Source: Mixia osmundae IAM 14324 (lineage: Eukaryota > Basidiomycota > Mixiomycetes > Mixiales > Mixiaceae). Taken from it: a stretch of 64,000 bases of DNA. The position numbers and the translations under genes were made by a program. The DNA lies in NCBI RefSeq assembly GCF_000708205.1, contig NW_014575563.1, positions 1,812,068 through 1,876,067 of the forward strand. The letters are read 5' to 3'. Positions 22,701-34,139 of the stretch are shown piece after piece (position 1 is the stretch's first letter; every line of letters starts with the position of its first letter). A model generated the notes under the pieces. That model did no database searches, was not told where the DNA came from, and saw only the letters and a list, made by a program, of their open reading frames with translations.

Positions 22701-25700
22701 TCAGTCGGCGGAAGTCCAGCCCCCGAGCAGTATGGCCCAGATACCGACGATGTTTCACGGACCATGAAGCGACAATCATCGCTCGATACGGGGGCAAACG
22801 CATTCAGCAAGCCTATCAATGGACGCGCAACAGCAGGCAGTAACTACTCGCAGCGTCAAGCGCCGAGTCCATCTACGCCACGGTCGCAGAGCTCGGGCAC
22901 TCTGGTCGCGCCTACGCCGCCAAGAACGAGCGAGGGCTCGCGCCGAGGCGTTGCACCTAATGGCGTTGGTGCAGTACACGACATGAATCGCGTCATCAGC
23001 TTATTGTCCAGTCGCAAATTCTACACGGAAGGCTATGTATGGAAGCGAGACGAGTCGAGACCTGATGGATCGATCGACGCAGCAGCCTCTGGCTCAGCAT
23101 GGGATCGCTTCTTCATGCAGCTCACAGGCTCTGAGCTATCGCTTTGGAACGTTCGCGATATGGAAGAGGCTGCCCGCAATAACACGACCATACCACCGGT
23201 CTACATCAAGATCACAGATGCGTTCGTAGTGCTGGCTCGCCCGGAAGAACAGTTCCAATTTGTCTTTGCCCTCAACACTGCCGGCTCGAATAGAATCCTG
23301 TTTGCCTGCGAGACTGACGCCAAAATGACTAGATGGATGAACAACTTGCGACTTGCTTCTTGGGAACTTGGCCGCCTCGCAGAAGTCTTCACAGGAACGC
23401 TGCTGGGTCTTCGAGGGTTCGGTCAACGCGCATCTCCGCTCACCAAGGGGGTAATGGACGGGTGAGTTTCCAGACATGTTGCTACTATATCCATTGACGC
23501 GCAGCACAGAATGGTCAACGTTCGTCTCCCCGGCGAGACAGAATGGCAACTTGTCCGCTTGGTCCTGCACGAGAATCCGCCGGAGAAGAAACGCCGAAGT
23601 CTGTTGCCCAGCATGACGCGTAGCGCAAGTCTCAGCCAGCTATCGTCCGAAGGCGAGCCCGAAGTCTCCACCGGCACTGCTTATCTTTACGCTTCGCGCA
23701 AGGCGAAACGACCATTCATGACTCTTTCGCAAGCATGGTACTGTGCGTCGGTCTATCCCGAAGTCCCGCAGCTCGTCGATGCGACCAATATCTTCAAAGT
23801 TGAGGCCTGCGCCGAATGGGACGAGACGGGCGAGCAGCCGAGCAAGCTGCATCATGCACATTACCTTGCTAGGTCAGGTAGCCGCGAGTCGGGTCAGAAC
23901 TACATACTTGCAATGCCAGCGGAAGGCGGTCAGGGCGAGATGCTCGACTGGATCACCGGCTTTTGCGACGCATTCAAGGTATGACTTCAGCCAATGCAAT
24001 AAGCAAGGTCGTAAGCTGATTTGATCTGCGCAGCTGTATGGACGACCGCGCGAGTTCGTCTTTGATCCTCGCAATCCGATCTCGCAGTACTTTGTCGTGC
24101 CGATCGGTCCAAGCCGTGACCGCCTCTTCTTCGATTCACAATTGGTCGAGCATCTCGACGTACGCGAGAACAGGCCGCGCGAGATCCAAGCCAGCTTCAA
24201 AGATATGCTTGTTCAGCGCATGCGCGGCAGAGCTGCTGAGAAGCGGTCATCTGGCAAGCCTGCGCTAGGCTCGTTGCCACGCTCGAATACCGATTCCGAT
24301 ATTCAAGCTCAGGCTCGTCAGCATCGCCAAATCGCCACAGGGCTGCCTGCCATCGGCGAGGGTGCCATACCGGAGGAGCAACAAGGCAGGAGCGAAGAAG
24401 TCCAGGCGTCGCATCGCGACGATGCGCTACGCCAGCTTGAGACCGCACCCGAACAGGACAACTCTAATCGTGCACCACACGTACCAACCCATCAGCTGCC
24501 CATGCTTGACCTTCAAGGCGATCAAGACGAAGGTCTGCAGGACCACAATCCTTCAGCAAGCTACGTCCCCGAACCGAGTCGGGAGCTGCCTGCCCGGGGT
24601 AGCCCAGTACCCGCCCAGACAGTAGACAGCTCGCCGTCGTCCAGACCTGTCCTGGCACAGCTTGACACTCACACGTCAAATCGACCGCTACCCGGGTCGC
24701 TGGAAACCTTCGGACGACGAGCGCTGCCAGTACCTGCACCTGTCGCGAGCGGCAGCAGTTCTCGCGAACGCAGTCCTGTTCAGTCCGTATCAAAGGACAT
24801 GGCCCTTAGTAGCTCAGTGCTTGGCTCTACTAGTCAGTCGTCTCCCAGGTCAAATGTCGCGCAGAACGAGGAGCTCCCAAGCGCGATCCGTGCCGAGCTC
24901 CCGAAGGCGCGAACTGCGGATGTCATCGCCGGCGGCGATGCGAGGACGCAAACTGCTCGAATATGTATGTCATATGCTACATCTCGCTTTCAGTGGTCTG
25001 ACAGCTCTTCTGATCTAGCTGGTCCTACAAGATCGGATACGAAAACATCGGATGGTGCGATCGAGATGGATGACGATTACAGAGCTGCGCTCTCGTTCAT
25101 CAACAGTAATGCGCAAGCGACTCCGCCTTCAGTCACGCGGCAAGCAGCTGTCTCACAGCCCTCGTCAATCGCACACAAAGGTAAGCACGAAGCGCTGGAA
25201 AGCCGCACAGCTCACCCATATGTGATAGTCACGCCTACAAGATTCAATGATGGCCTACTCGGTGCCCCATTGGCTGCTACGCGAGAGCCTTCCTCGCCGG
25301 ATCTATACGGAGACAGCTCGCCAGCAGTGAGTCAAGGTATCGCCCGTCAGCCCTCTCTCCGTGCACCCTCGCCTTCGAGCTCTGCTGCGCCGACGATCAG
25401 CAAGGCAGTTGCGCTCGGCACGGTGACTGCCAGGGCCGGCGCGTTTGGCCAGAACAGAAGGACTGCAGAACGAGCGGCTGCGGCGGGTCCAAATCTGTCG
25501 TCTACGACGGCAGCTCGCACCCAGCCTGGGAGAACAGCTGGCAAGTCTCCGGTGCCGGCTAAGGCTTCTTGGAGCAGCGACGAAGATGACGGTGTCCCGC
25601 AAGATGACGACAGCGATGATGACAGCCGAGCTCAACCCCCATCGACGGCTCAGGCCAGGCAGTCTAGCTTGCCGATACCTGATCAGAGGCAACCCAGCGT

Positions 25701-26814
25701 GCCCGACTCGATGCCCGGCAGGTTCGCCGGACAGCAGGCCGGTGGACCGTCCAGCTACAGAGCAGCAGATCCATACCATTCGAATGCGAGCGTGCCGGTT
25801 ACGGCATACCACAGAGACTCTCCTGGTCAGATCTCTCAGCCGGCATCGGAGCGCTCGTCACCTGCGCCTATCTCACAAGGCGTCAGATTTCCTGGTCTCT
25901 CGGCTAGCATGAGCCAGCCAGCCGCTTTGCCATCATGGCAGCAACAAGGACGCAATAGCAGCATGCCGCAAGTAGGCTACGATCGCGACGGCCGACCGAT
26001 GACCGTCATGGGCAATTCGGCTGGCATCAATCCACATGGTCTGCTTGGCGCAGCCAATCAGACTGGTAACACGGCAAAGCAGCACGAGCAATGGGCACGT
26101 CAAAATGGCCAGCCGCTGGTGCAAGTCGAAGCCAAGAGTGGTCCGCCTCGTTCCGGACTGGTTGGCGCAATTGCAGAACACGAGAGGGAGCGCAAGCGCG
26201 AAGGCGGCGTGGGCGCGACCATCACAGAGAGACAAAGACGTGAAGTTGACGAGCACCAATATCAGCAGCAACAGCAACAGCAGATGATGTTGATGCAACA
26301 GCAACAACAGCAGCAGCTTGCGGCCTCACAGGGCATGTTTGGCTCACCTTTCATGGGTGGCATGATGCCTTTTGCCGGCATGCCTGGCATGCCAGCACCA
26401 GGCGCAGGCTACGATCAAAATGCAATGATGCAGCAACAAATGGCGATGATGGCAGCGCAGCAGGCTTTCATGGCTGCAATGTCTTCTTTCGGCCAGCAGC
26501 CCGGTGCGTTCGGCCAACAGCCTGGCGCGTTCGGTCAACAGGGAACGGTGCCTTTCATGTCATCTATGCCCTTTGGATACAGCTCGCCAATGCAACAGCC
26601 CGGCAGTATGCCAGCGCCTGGCACTCCGGGGGCAGGCAGCACATCTTTACCATACCCTTCGTACACTCAGCCGGCACGGTCCAATGGCACGCACACGCCG
26701 CCCATCTCAACAGTCACAGCTGCTTCCTCACAGGATGCAAGCCAGTCTGGACGGGCGTCTCGTGCGAGCGCACATAGGGAAAAGGAGCGTCCGATGCCCG
26801 GAAATTATCAGTAA
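19799..26814 (+). CDS. Giant PH-domain protein, Skg3/Caf120-like
   Basis: About 2287 aa, exons 19799-21836, 21886-23461, 23510-23978, 24034-26814. The first ~1050 residues are disordered and Ser/Arg/Pro-rich. A PH domain begins near KFYTEGYVWKRDE and includes WDRFFMQLTGSELSLWN, PPVYIKITDAFVVLA, FACETDAKMTRWMNNLRLA; the homologous part continues to YGRPREFVFDPRNP. This matches fungal Skg3/Caf120 proteins, which associate with bud-site membranes and CCR4-NOT. The last 300 residues are Gln/Met/Gly-rich with FGQQPGA repeats. Start may instead be the ATG at 19859. Intron 21837-21885 has GCAAGC; a GT donor nine bases upstream also fits. A 48-nt in-frame intron near 25181 (GTAAGC) is possible. Confidence 0.8.
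26255..26545. repeat. Glutamine-codon repeats and FGQQPGA units
   Basis: Runs of cag/caa at 26262-26319 encode poly-Gln interrupted by Met. From about 26491, three imperfect 24-bp units encode FGQQPGA. Both lie in the C-terminal low-complexity part of the PH-domain gene, a prion-like composition. Confidence 0.8.
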
Positions 26815-26930
26815 TGAGGAATGTGCACCAGCAGTGTATAATACATGCAATCTGTCTGATCTACAGGCTTAGCACAACAAAGGCTTGCGTGGCTATACAT
26901 CAACTGAGTATAAATAAGCACAGTGGGCGA

Positions 26931-27724
26931 TCAGTCTTCGCTTGCAGCAACCCGTCTTGCCGCGCCAGCCACGGTCCTGCGAATATCGTTGAGACTGTCG
27001 AGCCAGTCGTTGATGAGCTGCCGGCCCTGTGGGTCAACAACGCCGTCGCCAAGATCTTGTCGTATATCATCAAATGGCAAGACGTCGACGACAAGCCGCA
27101 GCCAATTCATATAAGCAGCCTGCAACGCGCATGTGAGAAATGCATCGCTTGTCAAGCAGGCAATGGACCTCTTTGGCAGAGACAGAGTGCATCTCTGTCG
27201 TCGGGTGTTCCCTGTGCCGGTCGAGATAGGCGAATATACTACGAGATGAACGCCGTCAGGGTCAGAACCTTTGCGAATCCATGGACTTAGGATGCTGACC
27301 TGCTAAGCTTCTTGGTGGAGGATGTATAACTCTGCCAATGTGTCATGTAGTAGCGCAACAGAGCCACACCAGTCAGCGTGCGAGCTTGATGGGCGACGCG
27401 ATGACAGTGGCGCTGTAGCTTGTTACAGAGACACAGGAAGATGACATCGCCCGAGCCATAGAGGGGCCTCTCTGCGCCAAAGGGATCGCCGAGCGGGCCA
27501 AGAGGGAAGTCTCCCCAGAGGAACTGGCCCTGGGTCGGTGCCTGCTGTCTGCAGTTGTGAAGTGCGGTGTAGACTGCCATGTAGGTCGCATAGTTGAGTG
27601 GAGCAGTCGGGGCTGTCAACAGTTGGTCGATGATGGGGCTGCAGAACTGCCAAGTCTCCAGCACGTCCATGCCCGGCACGAGCACGCCCGTGGGCTCAGG
27701 TGCTTGTCCAGCGAAGCGATCCAT
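26931..27724 (-). CDS. Cullin N-terminal-repeat-only protein
   Basis: 227 aa, exons 27724-27300, 27238-27169, 27119-26931; joined frame open. Resembles the first cullin repeat: TWQFCSPIIDQLL, then LNYATYMAVYTALHNC, LLRYYMTHWQSYTSSTKKL, IFAYLDRHREH and AAYMNWLRLVV. Whole cullins are 750-900 aa; here the frame stops after about 200 residues. There is no room for the cullin-homology and neddylation domains, because the next gene's stop is 116 bp away. It could be a degenerate duplicate or a small adaptor-binding protein. The frame is open to an ATG at 27883, which would give 280 aa and overlap the ORC5 start codon. Confidence 0.6.
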
Positions 27725-27881
27725 CTGGACGACGCCGGACCCAGTGCGCCTGAGCCGCAGACCACCTTGGATCGACCGGCACGCTCTTTTCTGGTTTGAC
27801 ACGTCAATGACGTGAGCGCTCGTCCACTTGACGCGCTCGTGACGTCGTGACAGCGAGGCCTTCAGGCTGGCAGCTCCAAGC

Positions 27882-29795
27882 ATGGACCGACAAGCATATA
27901 GCGAAGCGCTCCCATCACTTCGCGCTCAGCTTGATGAGCTGTCGATGCTCGTGCAGACATCGTACCCCTCCTTCTACGACGCCCTGCCGTCAAGCTCAGT
28001 ATGGGTCGAAGTCACTCATAACTTTGACGTTCTCATCGACGTGATCGCTGCCTGCCTTGAGCCACGCGCCTGTACGATCAGTCAGAAGCCTGCAGTGCAG
28101 AATTGTCTTCCCAAGACATGTCTGATTGACTGCCGAGAGATTTGCTCCACTGCATCGCTCTACGACAGAATACTGAACGGCCTGGCATCCTGGCCGCTTA
28201 CCTTCTGTGCTCAGTCTGGCGCCGTCAAGCTCTGGAATGGAAGACGATCAGGCTGTCACGTCGTCCGCAGCCGGTCAGATGAATGGCACGTCGAATGGAC
28301 AACGCCCACCGAGGACGCGCCAGATAATCAGTCTGCTCGCCACAACACCTCATTCCAAGCATTCTGCGACGGTCTTCGTACAGTGTTTGATCTGCAGGAG
28401 CAAGACCATACACTCGGATCGGATTCGCAGCTATTCGCCGAACAGCAGCGGGCTTTGCCGAGAGCAATCATCTTCACACATGCTGACCTGCTATATGATA
28501 TCGCTGGCGACGTCGACACGCCACTCTTTTCTTCACTCGTGCGCATTGCCGAGCTGGTATGTCGATAGTGTAGCACTGGCTCGCGCTGATACAGCTTCGC
28601 AGACCCGGCGGCCCATTGTGCCCGTCTTTGTCTCATCCTTGCCGTCGCGCAAGCTGCTTTCGCGACGGGGTTACAGAGAGCCAAGTCAAAATCTTGTTAT
28701 CCATCGGCTAGAGACGCAAGGTCAGGAGCCCCGGCATCTCTCGTAAGCTCGCTGACAGACGAATGCAGACGCCAAGAACATCTTGCATAGGCATCTCGCC
28801 TCGCAAAGCGACGATGATCAGAACCAAATCCGCCTAGCACGCCCATTAGTCGAGCTGACCATTCAGATCTATGAGAATCTCGTCGGCCTGGAGCTGTCCC
28901 AGCTGATTGCCATCTGTGATGCTGTCTGGCCACATGTCCAACTGCGAGCCAGTCAGCTGCATAGTAAGTCGCGCCAAGCTAGATCTGCTACCATCCTCAC
29001 AGGCCCGTTCGATAGCGGCAGATATTTCAGCTCTATATCGCGTCATCAAAGATATACTGGAGCGCGAAAGAGAAGCGCTTTACGGCACCCGATTTGTCAG
29101 CATGGATGCCGCTCCGGGTTCAGCGCTCCAACTTCTCGACCAACAGATGCCCATCGTAGCATCTCCTCTATACATGACGCCGAGCAAGAGGGGAAGAAGC
29201 AATGCAACTCAATCACCTACTTCGTCCGCCTGTGCTAGCCCAAGCAAAAGTCCCCAAAAAGCGACGATAGAGCGACGCTCGTCGCCCTTGCTGTCCTTGC
29301 CAGTCATTGGTCGGTACCTCGCCATTGCAAGCTACTTCGCCAGTTACAATCCCGCCAAGAGCGATGTTCGCATGTTTGCCGTGGAAGAGCCAGAAGGTGG
29401 TCGCAAAAAGAAGGGTGGTGGAACGCGCAAGACAGCCCAAGCGCCGACAAAGGTAGCTGCAGAATACTTTGTATCAAGCAAAGCTGACCACTCGACAGCG
29501 TAAATTTGCGCAACTCCAGCTCGGGCCGAAACTCTTTTCGCTCGGACGGATGCTTGCAATATTGGAAGCCATTCTCGATGTTGACGATCGGTCACTGGCA
29601 TCTTCCGTCAATGTGGACGCTCAGATCATCACCCTGCTGCAGATGGGCTTGATTTCAAGGAGCGTAGCAGCTGCACCCACTAGTATCGACCGATTAGCAA
29701 ACCTCAAGTTCAGATCGCATGTCACCCTAGCTCAAGCGGACGATCTAGCAAAGACTGTCAATTTGACACTCAGCGAACGTTTATGGGAATCATGA
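27882..29795 (+). CDS. ORC5: Origin recognition complex subunit 5
   Basis: Subunit of the complex that marks replication origins and loads MCM. 571 aa, exons 27882-28556, 28603-28720, 28769-28963, 29022-29452, 29499-29795. Recognised by its C-terminal half: LPVIGRYLAIASYFASYNPA, KSDVRMF, LGPKLFSLGRMLAILEAI, VDAQIITLLQMGLI and the winged-helix end. The N-terminal AAA+ part aligns by CLIDCREICSTASLYDRILN and RAIIFTHADLLYDI. The Walker A region has no GxxxxGK and the Walker B Asp is Thr, so ATP binding looks lost. About 100 residues longer than yeast Orc5 because of a Ser/Lys-rich insert. Stop codons of this and the convergent SUN gene are 29 bp apart. Confidence 0.85.
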
Positions 29796-29824
29796 GATAG
29801 CTTGTAATGGCACGACAACACAGT

Positions 29825-32539
29825 CTAAACGATTGAGGTTCTGTTGAAGCCTTCGCGATACTTCAGACCTCCATGCACGCGGAAGCGGTACAGGCAGCCA
29901 TTCTCTGCGCCATGGGTAGACGTGATCTTGAGTAAGATCATCTCGTAGGCGAGGTTGAGNTCNTTGGCAGAGGCAACGATNGGCCAGGTCTGGGTAGCGC
30001 CAAAGTAGTCATCTGCNGGCGTGTAGGTACCATTNGTCAGATAGACCATTTTGCCTCGATCGTCTCCATATTTGAGCACGGCAAGTCGTTGTTCTTCGCT
30101 CTGACGCACGAGGTTCCAGTAGGGTCTGTCCGTGTCGTCGTTGAGTATACCCCAAACTTCGAAGTCCTTTGGCGCAATAGCGACGCTTGGCCAGACCGAA
30201 CGAGGTGCATGGTCGAGCGAGATGTGTGTAATGNAGACTGGCCCGCCAAACTGGATGCCGAGCGTTGTTCTGTTTCCNTTGAATGCCCAGCAGTGNCCGG
30301 CAGTCCTATCGATATCCATAGCGTATTCGGGTGGGCGAAAGGGATGACGGGTCGCGTACCACTTCTTGATGGGATTGGTGGTCTTGATGAAGGACTTGCC
30401 TGTCCANTTCTTGATGACGCGAGCGCCAGCAGAAGCGAGAGCTACGTCGGACATAGCGACGCCGTCTTGCGCGATAGCCACCTCTCTTTGGACCGCNTTC
30501 TGAAGCACGGTACGCATGCCGTCATCGTGGCTTAGAGATCCGTTGCCATTGCTATTTTTGTAGATGTCCGCTTGGAGCTCCTCTACCAATGAACTTTTGA
30601 CCGTCTCGAAGACAGCTGAGACATCCATTGAGGCTGCCGTCTGCATCTCTCCGCTCGCCCCTGGGCTCCCGCCCATCTGCTCTTTCATGGCTTGCTTGAT
30701 CATGTCGCTGACTTGCTGCGTTGCAACGCCAGACAGCGCGCCGCGCTCATCTGAGGTACAGCGTTCTTGCACTTGCTCGTTCAAGTGCTCGAACGATTGC
30801 TTGAGCTGTCCGTTTTCTTCGACAGTGGTTCCCATCATCTTGGACAATATCTCTGATTGGCTTTGCACGCGCGAGAGCGTGTCGTTCATCGCTCGCAGCT
30901 CGTCTTCAAAGGCTTCATGCGTCTGCTTGACGTGAGCTTTGAGGAGGTCGTGTGCATCCTTCAGAGAAGCAACGCGTGCTGACAGAAGGTGAAAGTCTCT
31001 TGCTTCGGTCTGTGCAGGGTTTTTGAGCTGGATCAGCTTGTCTGGACGCCAGCGTCAGCATGGACGTCCCATAAACCCGTCATGCCCACGTACCCGGATA
31101 GAGCATAGAAAGCACTGCAAATGCGATTGCGATGAATGCTGCTGCACCCACAACACCGTTGAGTGAGGCGTAAGCTCTCTTGAGTAATTGAGCTAATTTG
31201 ATGCCGTAGCGACCCGGCACAGGTTGAGCATGAGCGTCGTCCGACTCGCTCGCCCGCAAGCCTCCAGATGAAGGGCTGTGATGTTGCTGCTGCTTCTTAG
31301 CCGGCAGCCTAGGCACTGCCAATTTTGTGGTCGTGTGACCAGGCCTATCTCCTGAAGTCACCACGGGGCCAGTGCTGCCTGCGTTGTGCTCGGGATCTCC
31401 CTGCGATTGCTCGAGAGCAGCCACGATACTTTGAGCATCTTCTGCTGCGCTAGCAGAAGCAAGACCAGCATGTGGTGCCGCCGCGCCCAATGCATTGCCG
31501 CCGGGACGATTGGAACGGACGTTACGAAGATGGAATTCGTCCTCGTATGCCGATAGCTCGTCATCTCCCGACATCGAGAGACTGTCATTCCTTCGCAATG
31601 ACTCTGGATTTGACGGCTCCGCTGTGGGCTTTATTGGCGAGGGAACACCGATCTCGATATCCCCTCCATGTCTCGACAGAAGAGAATCAGGCGTCGACAA
31701 AGGCGTCACCTGTACGTGTCGTCTCGCTGTCGTCAGAGCGACAGCAGGGCTCAGCTGAATCGTGCTTGCTGGGCTGAGCGCTGGATAGTGCGAAGCTGCA
31801 TTTCTGGCTCGACGGGGACTGGCCTGGCTGCGCGACTGTGAACCACCGCGAGTGGGCGTTCCGTGTACACGCGTCTCTGAATGAAGAGGCTGAGCGGGGG
31901 ATGCGACAGTGTCTCGCAATTGACCATAGCTGTTCATTCTGATGCCTTTGCGACCCACGTCGAGTTGAGAGGTCGCTTCATCATCAGAAGCAAGGTCGTG
32001 ATCGTCAGCATTGGCACTGTCAGTAAGTCTGTTGGGGTTGCGTTGTTCGTCGCCAACAGGCGAGCCAGCGCTTGATCTTTTGCGCTTTGACTCTGCTTGA
32101 GACAACATCTCTGTAATCGGCGGTTGTGGCGCTGTCCCGCTGCCGCTAGCTGCACTGTCGGCTACCAAAGAGTACTCGAGACCTGAGCAAAAGTGTGAGC
32201 CTCTTCGGCTCTGCACGTGAAGCAGGGCGACTGACTGGCAGGTGCTACTGGGTGCGCTGAGGCCTCAGATGAATGTCTGCCTGCCGCTGATGTAGATGGA
32301 GCCTCAGGATCTCTGTTGTGCGACTCTTGAGACGAGACGAGACTTGCGCTGAGTATCTCTCGATGAGCGCTGCGACCGCGAGAACGAGCTCGCTCGGACA
32401 CGGTTGACCTGCTGCGAGGTCCCACAGGTTGGTGGTCGCCTGCTGCAGGTTCCAGCGACGACACGGTCGAGCTCAGCTGGGCGTTGAAGACAGCAGTAGA
32501 GCGGCGTCTACCCCCAACGGGCGTGCTGGACGAGAACAT
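29825..32539 (-). CDS. SUN-domain inner nuclear membrane protein
   Basis: Sad1/UNC-84 type protein of the LINC complex, which ties the nuclear envelope to the spindle pole and cytoskeleton. About 866-873 aa. Exons 32539-32176, then 32131 (or 32110)-31094, then 31041-29825; two acceptors fit the first intron. The first 430 residues are disordered and nucleoplasmic. One membrane segment (VVGAAAFIAIAFAVLSML) lies near residue 445, then a coiled-coil (residues about 475-590). The SUN domain follows from about 668: WYATRHPFRPPEYAMDID, CWAF.GNRTTLGIQF, VWPSVAIAPKDFEVWG and LYRFRVHG at the end. Several N bases at 29960-30497 leave single residues unknown. Confidence 0.88.
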
Positions 32540-32899
32540 TCATCGGCTGAGCGCTTTGACTGAGCTCCATTCACATCAGACAGACGCGTACAATCTGGAG
32601 CGTTGCGCCAGCCAACGCGCGACGAAGTACATTCTACCTAGCGTGAAAGACGAGAGCAAGGGAGGGGTCGTACGTTGCTCAGCTGACATCGCTCAAGCGG
32701 CGTCAGATCATTGCACGACGAACGTTCCGAGACTCGCTCATGATTCTGGTGCGATTCTTGTTTGCTCATTTCGGCTCATCCTCGCACAAGGGTGACCGTT
32801 CTCACGGCGAAAAGATAAACCTTTGCGATCCTGCTGAAAACAAATCGGGAAAGCTGCATTCCCGCAATGAGGTATCTATCCGACATAGAGCGCGCGTGA

Positions 32900-33292
32900 C
32901 TAATCGTCAAGTAGTCGACAGATTGTGATAAGTGGATGAAGTGCGACAAGGCTCGCACGCACTTTCGCTGATCGCATTGTCGAGTGGGTGCCTTGCGCTA
33001 GAGATGACAGCGTTTGATATGTGTGCTCGGGATTGGCGCGATGTGCGAGATGAGTCGAGTCGTGCAAGTGCCCATCGGGCGGTCGAGGAGGGGAGGCGCG
33101 AGGCAAAGCAGATGCAGATCTCTTCTGCGTGCAGTGTTGGCCAGATACACTGAAACCAACCGCTGCCCGCAAAGTCCCCGGTCTGACATCTGCAATCCAG
33201 CGCAAGTGTTCGAGGACCGATAGCGGAGGCAGACCTGGGAACTCCTCTCCTAGCGAAATCTCACCGCCAGTGCCAACCCTAATTCGGCTCAT
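32900..33292 (-). CDS. Possible small hypothetical protein
   Basis: 130-codon frame with an ATG start. The first 45 residues (GLPPLSVLEHLRWIADVRPG in the middle) look protein-like; the rest is His/Ser/Pro-rich and may be intron or untranslated. No family recognised. Upstream lies the CGCCAG cluster, which would be its promoter. Confidence 0.3.
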   Translation of the reverse strand: MSRIRVGTGGEISLGEEFPGLPPLSVLEHLRWIADVRPGTLRAAVGFSVSGQHCTQKRSASALPRASPPRPPDGHLHDSTHLAHRANPEHTYQTLSSLAQGTHSTMRSAKVRASLVALHPLITICRLLDD

Positions 33293-33451
33293 AAATTTGC
33301 TAGGCAGAAGTGTATTCTAAGGGTTAGAGGTAGGGCGAGCAGGCCGCTCGAGACAGTTGCCGATGAGCCAACACCGGAGCTGGAAGCGACAAACTCTTGT
33401 AGTCGGGCTCGAGCGAACGGCTGACGAGGCCGAGAAGGGCTGAGAGTATAT

Positions 33452-33582
33452 CGCCAGATGATTCGCCAGTGCCGTCAGCTGTTCGCCAGATAGTCGCCAG
33501 AGTTCTACAACGACCGTCAGTATCAAGACGGACGAGCTCAGAGCCCGCAGACGAACCTCGCCAGTGGTACACTGATCGCCAG
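33452..33582. promoter_or_regulatory. Cluster of six CGCCAG hexamers
   Basis: CGCCAG occurs at 33452, 33464, 33484, 33495, 33559 and 33577, all in one orientation and mostly inside TCGCCAG(A/T). Six copies in 131 bp is far above chance for a hexamer. It lies upstream of the weak minus-strand frame. Confidence 0.45.
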
Positions 33583-33786
33583 ATGCTGCCAGAGTAGTGT
33601 GACAATCCCTTTCGCGCCTCTTGATGACTCTCAGTCTGGCTCTGCGCTTTAGCCCCAACTCTTGCGTGATAGGGAATGTCGAAGAAAAGTGCAATTATAT
33701 ATCCGCTGGCTGAGCAGATGGCTGGCAAGCTTGCAATGTTTCTGCACCAACAGTTGACGAAAGTGGTGGCCAACGAGACGCGACTT

Positions 33787-33816
33787 GTTTATTTCCTGGT
33801 AGTTTATTTCCTGGTG
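33787..33816. repeat. 15-bp direct tandem duplication
   Basis: gtttatttcctggt occurs twice, at 33787 and 33802, in an AT-rich patch of the intergenic region. Confidence 0.7.
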
Positions 33817-34139
33817 TTTTTTGTAGCGCCGCGCCAATCATTGTTAATGCTCATGAGCTATCATCAGGAGATGGCTGGCTATGCAGACCGCCACGGTGCA
33901 TCAAAGAGAGCTACACCAATCTCAATCGCGACGTTGCCGAGGCGAACGTCGCAGATGATGCTTCGTCTTCTTTCTTATGACGCGGATCGAGCCGATCGCA
34001 AGAGTAGCGCGGATCGTTAGCGCAGCGCTCTCGGCAGACAGAGCTCGTCTTGCTTCGATAGGCTAATTACCTCTGACTGATATCATCTCTTGTGCGTGCT
34101 CGTAGCGCTCGGTGCAGACAGATCAGAGCCAGATCAGAC

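Larger units (their letters stand above)
32540..34139. other. Gene-poor 1.6 kb between the SUN gene and CET1
   Basis: No gene I can support firmly. A minus-strand frame 32900-33292 starts MSRIRVGTGGEISLGEEF and could be a small gene or first exon. Overlapping minus-strand frames at 33317-33773 lack family resemblance. The stretch also holds a CGCCAG hexamer cluster and a 15-bp tandem duplication. It may contain divergent promoters or a non-coding RNA. Confidence 0.4.

Noticed and set aside
29960-30497. Scattered N bases as a sign of assembly error in the SUN gene
   Set aside because: They are isolated single bases; the reading frame stays open across them and the SUN domain is intact, so they look like low-quality or polymorphic calls.
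33317-33773. Two overlapping minus-strand frames as a gene
   Set aside because: No family resemblance and no clear splice signals; the frames are partly built from the CGCCAG cluster.
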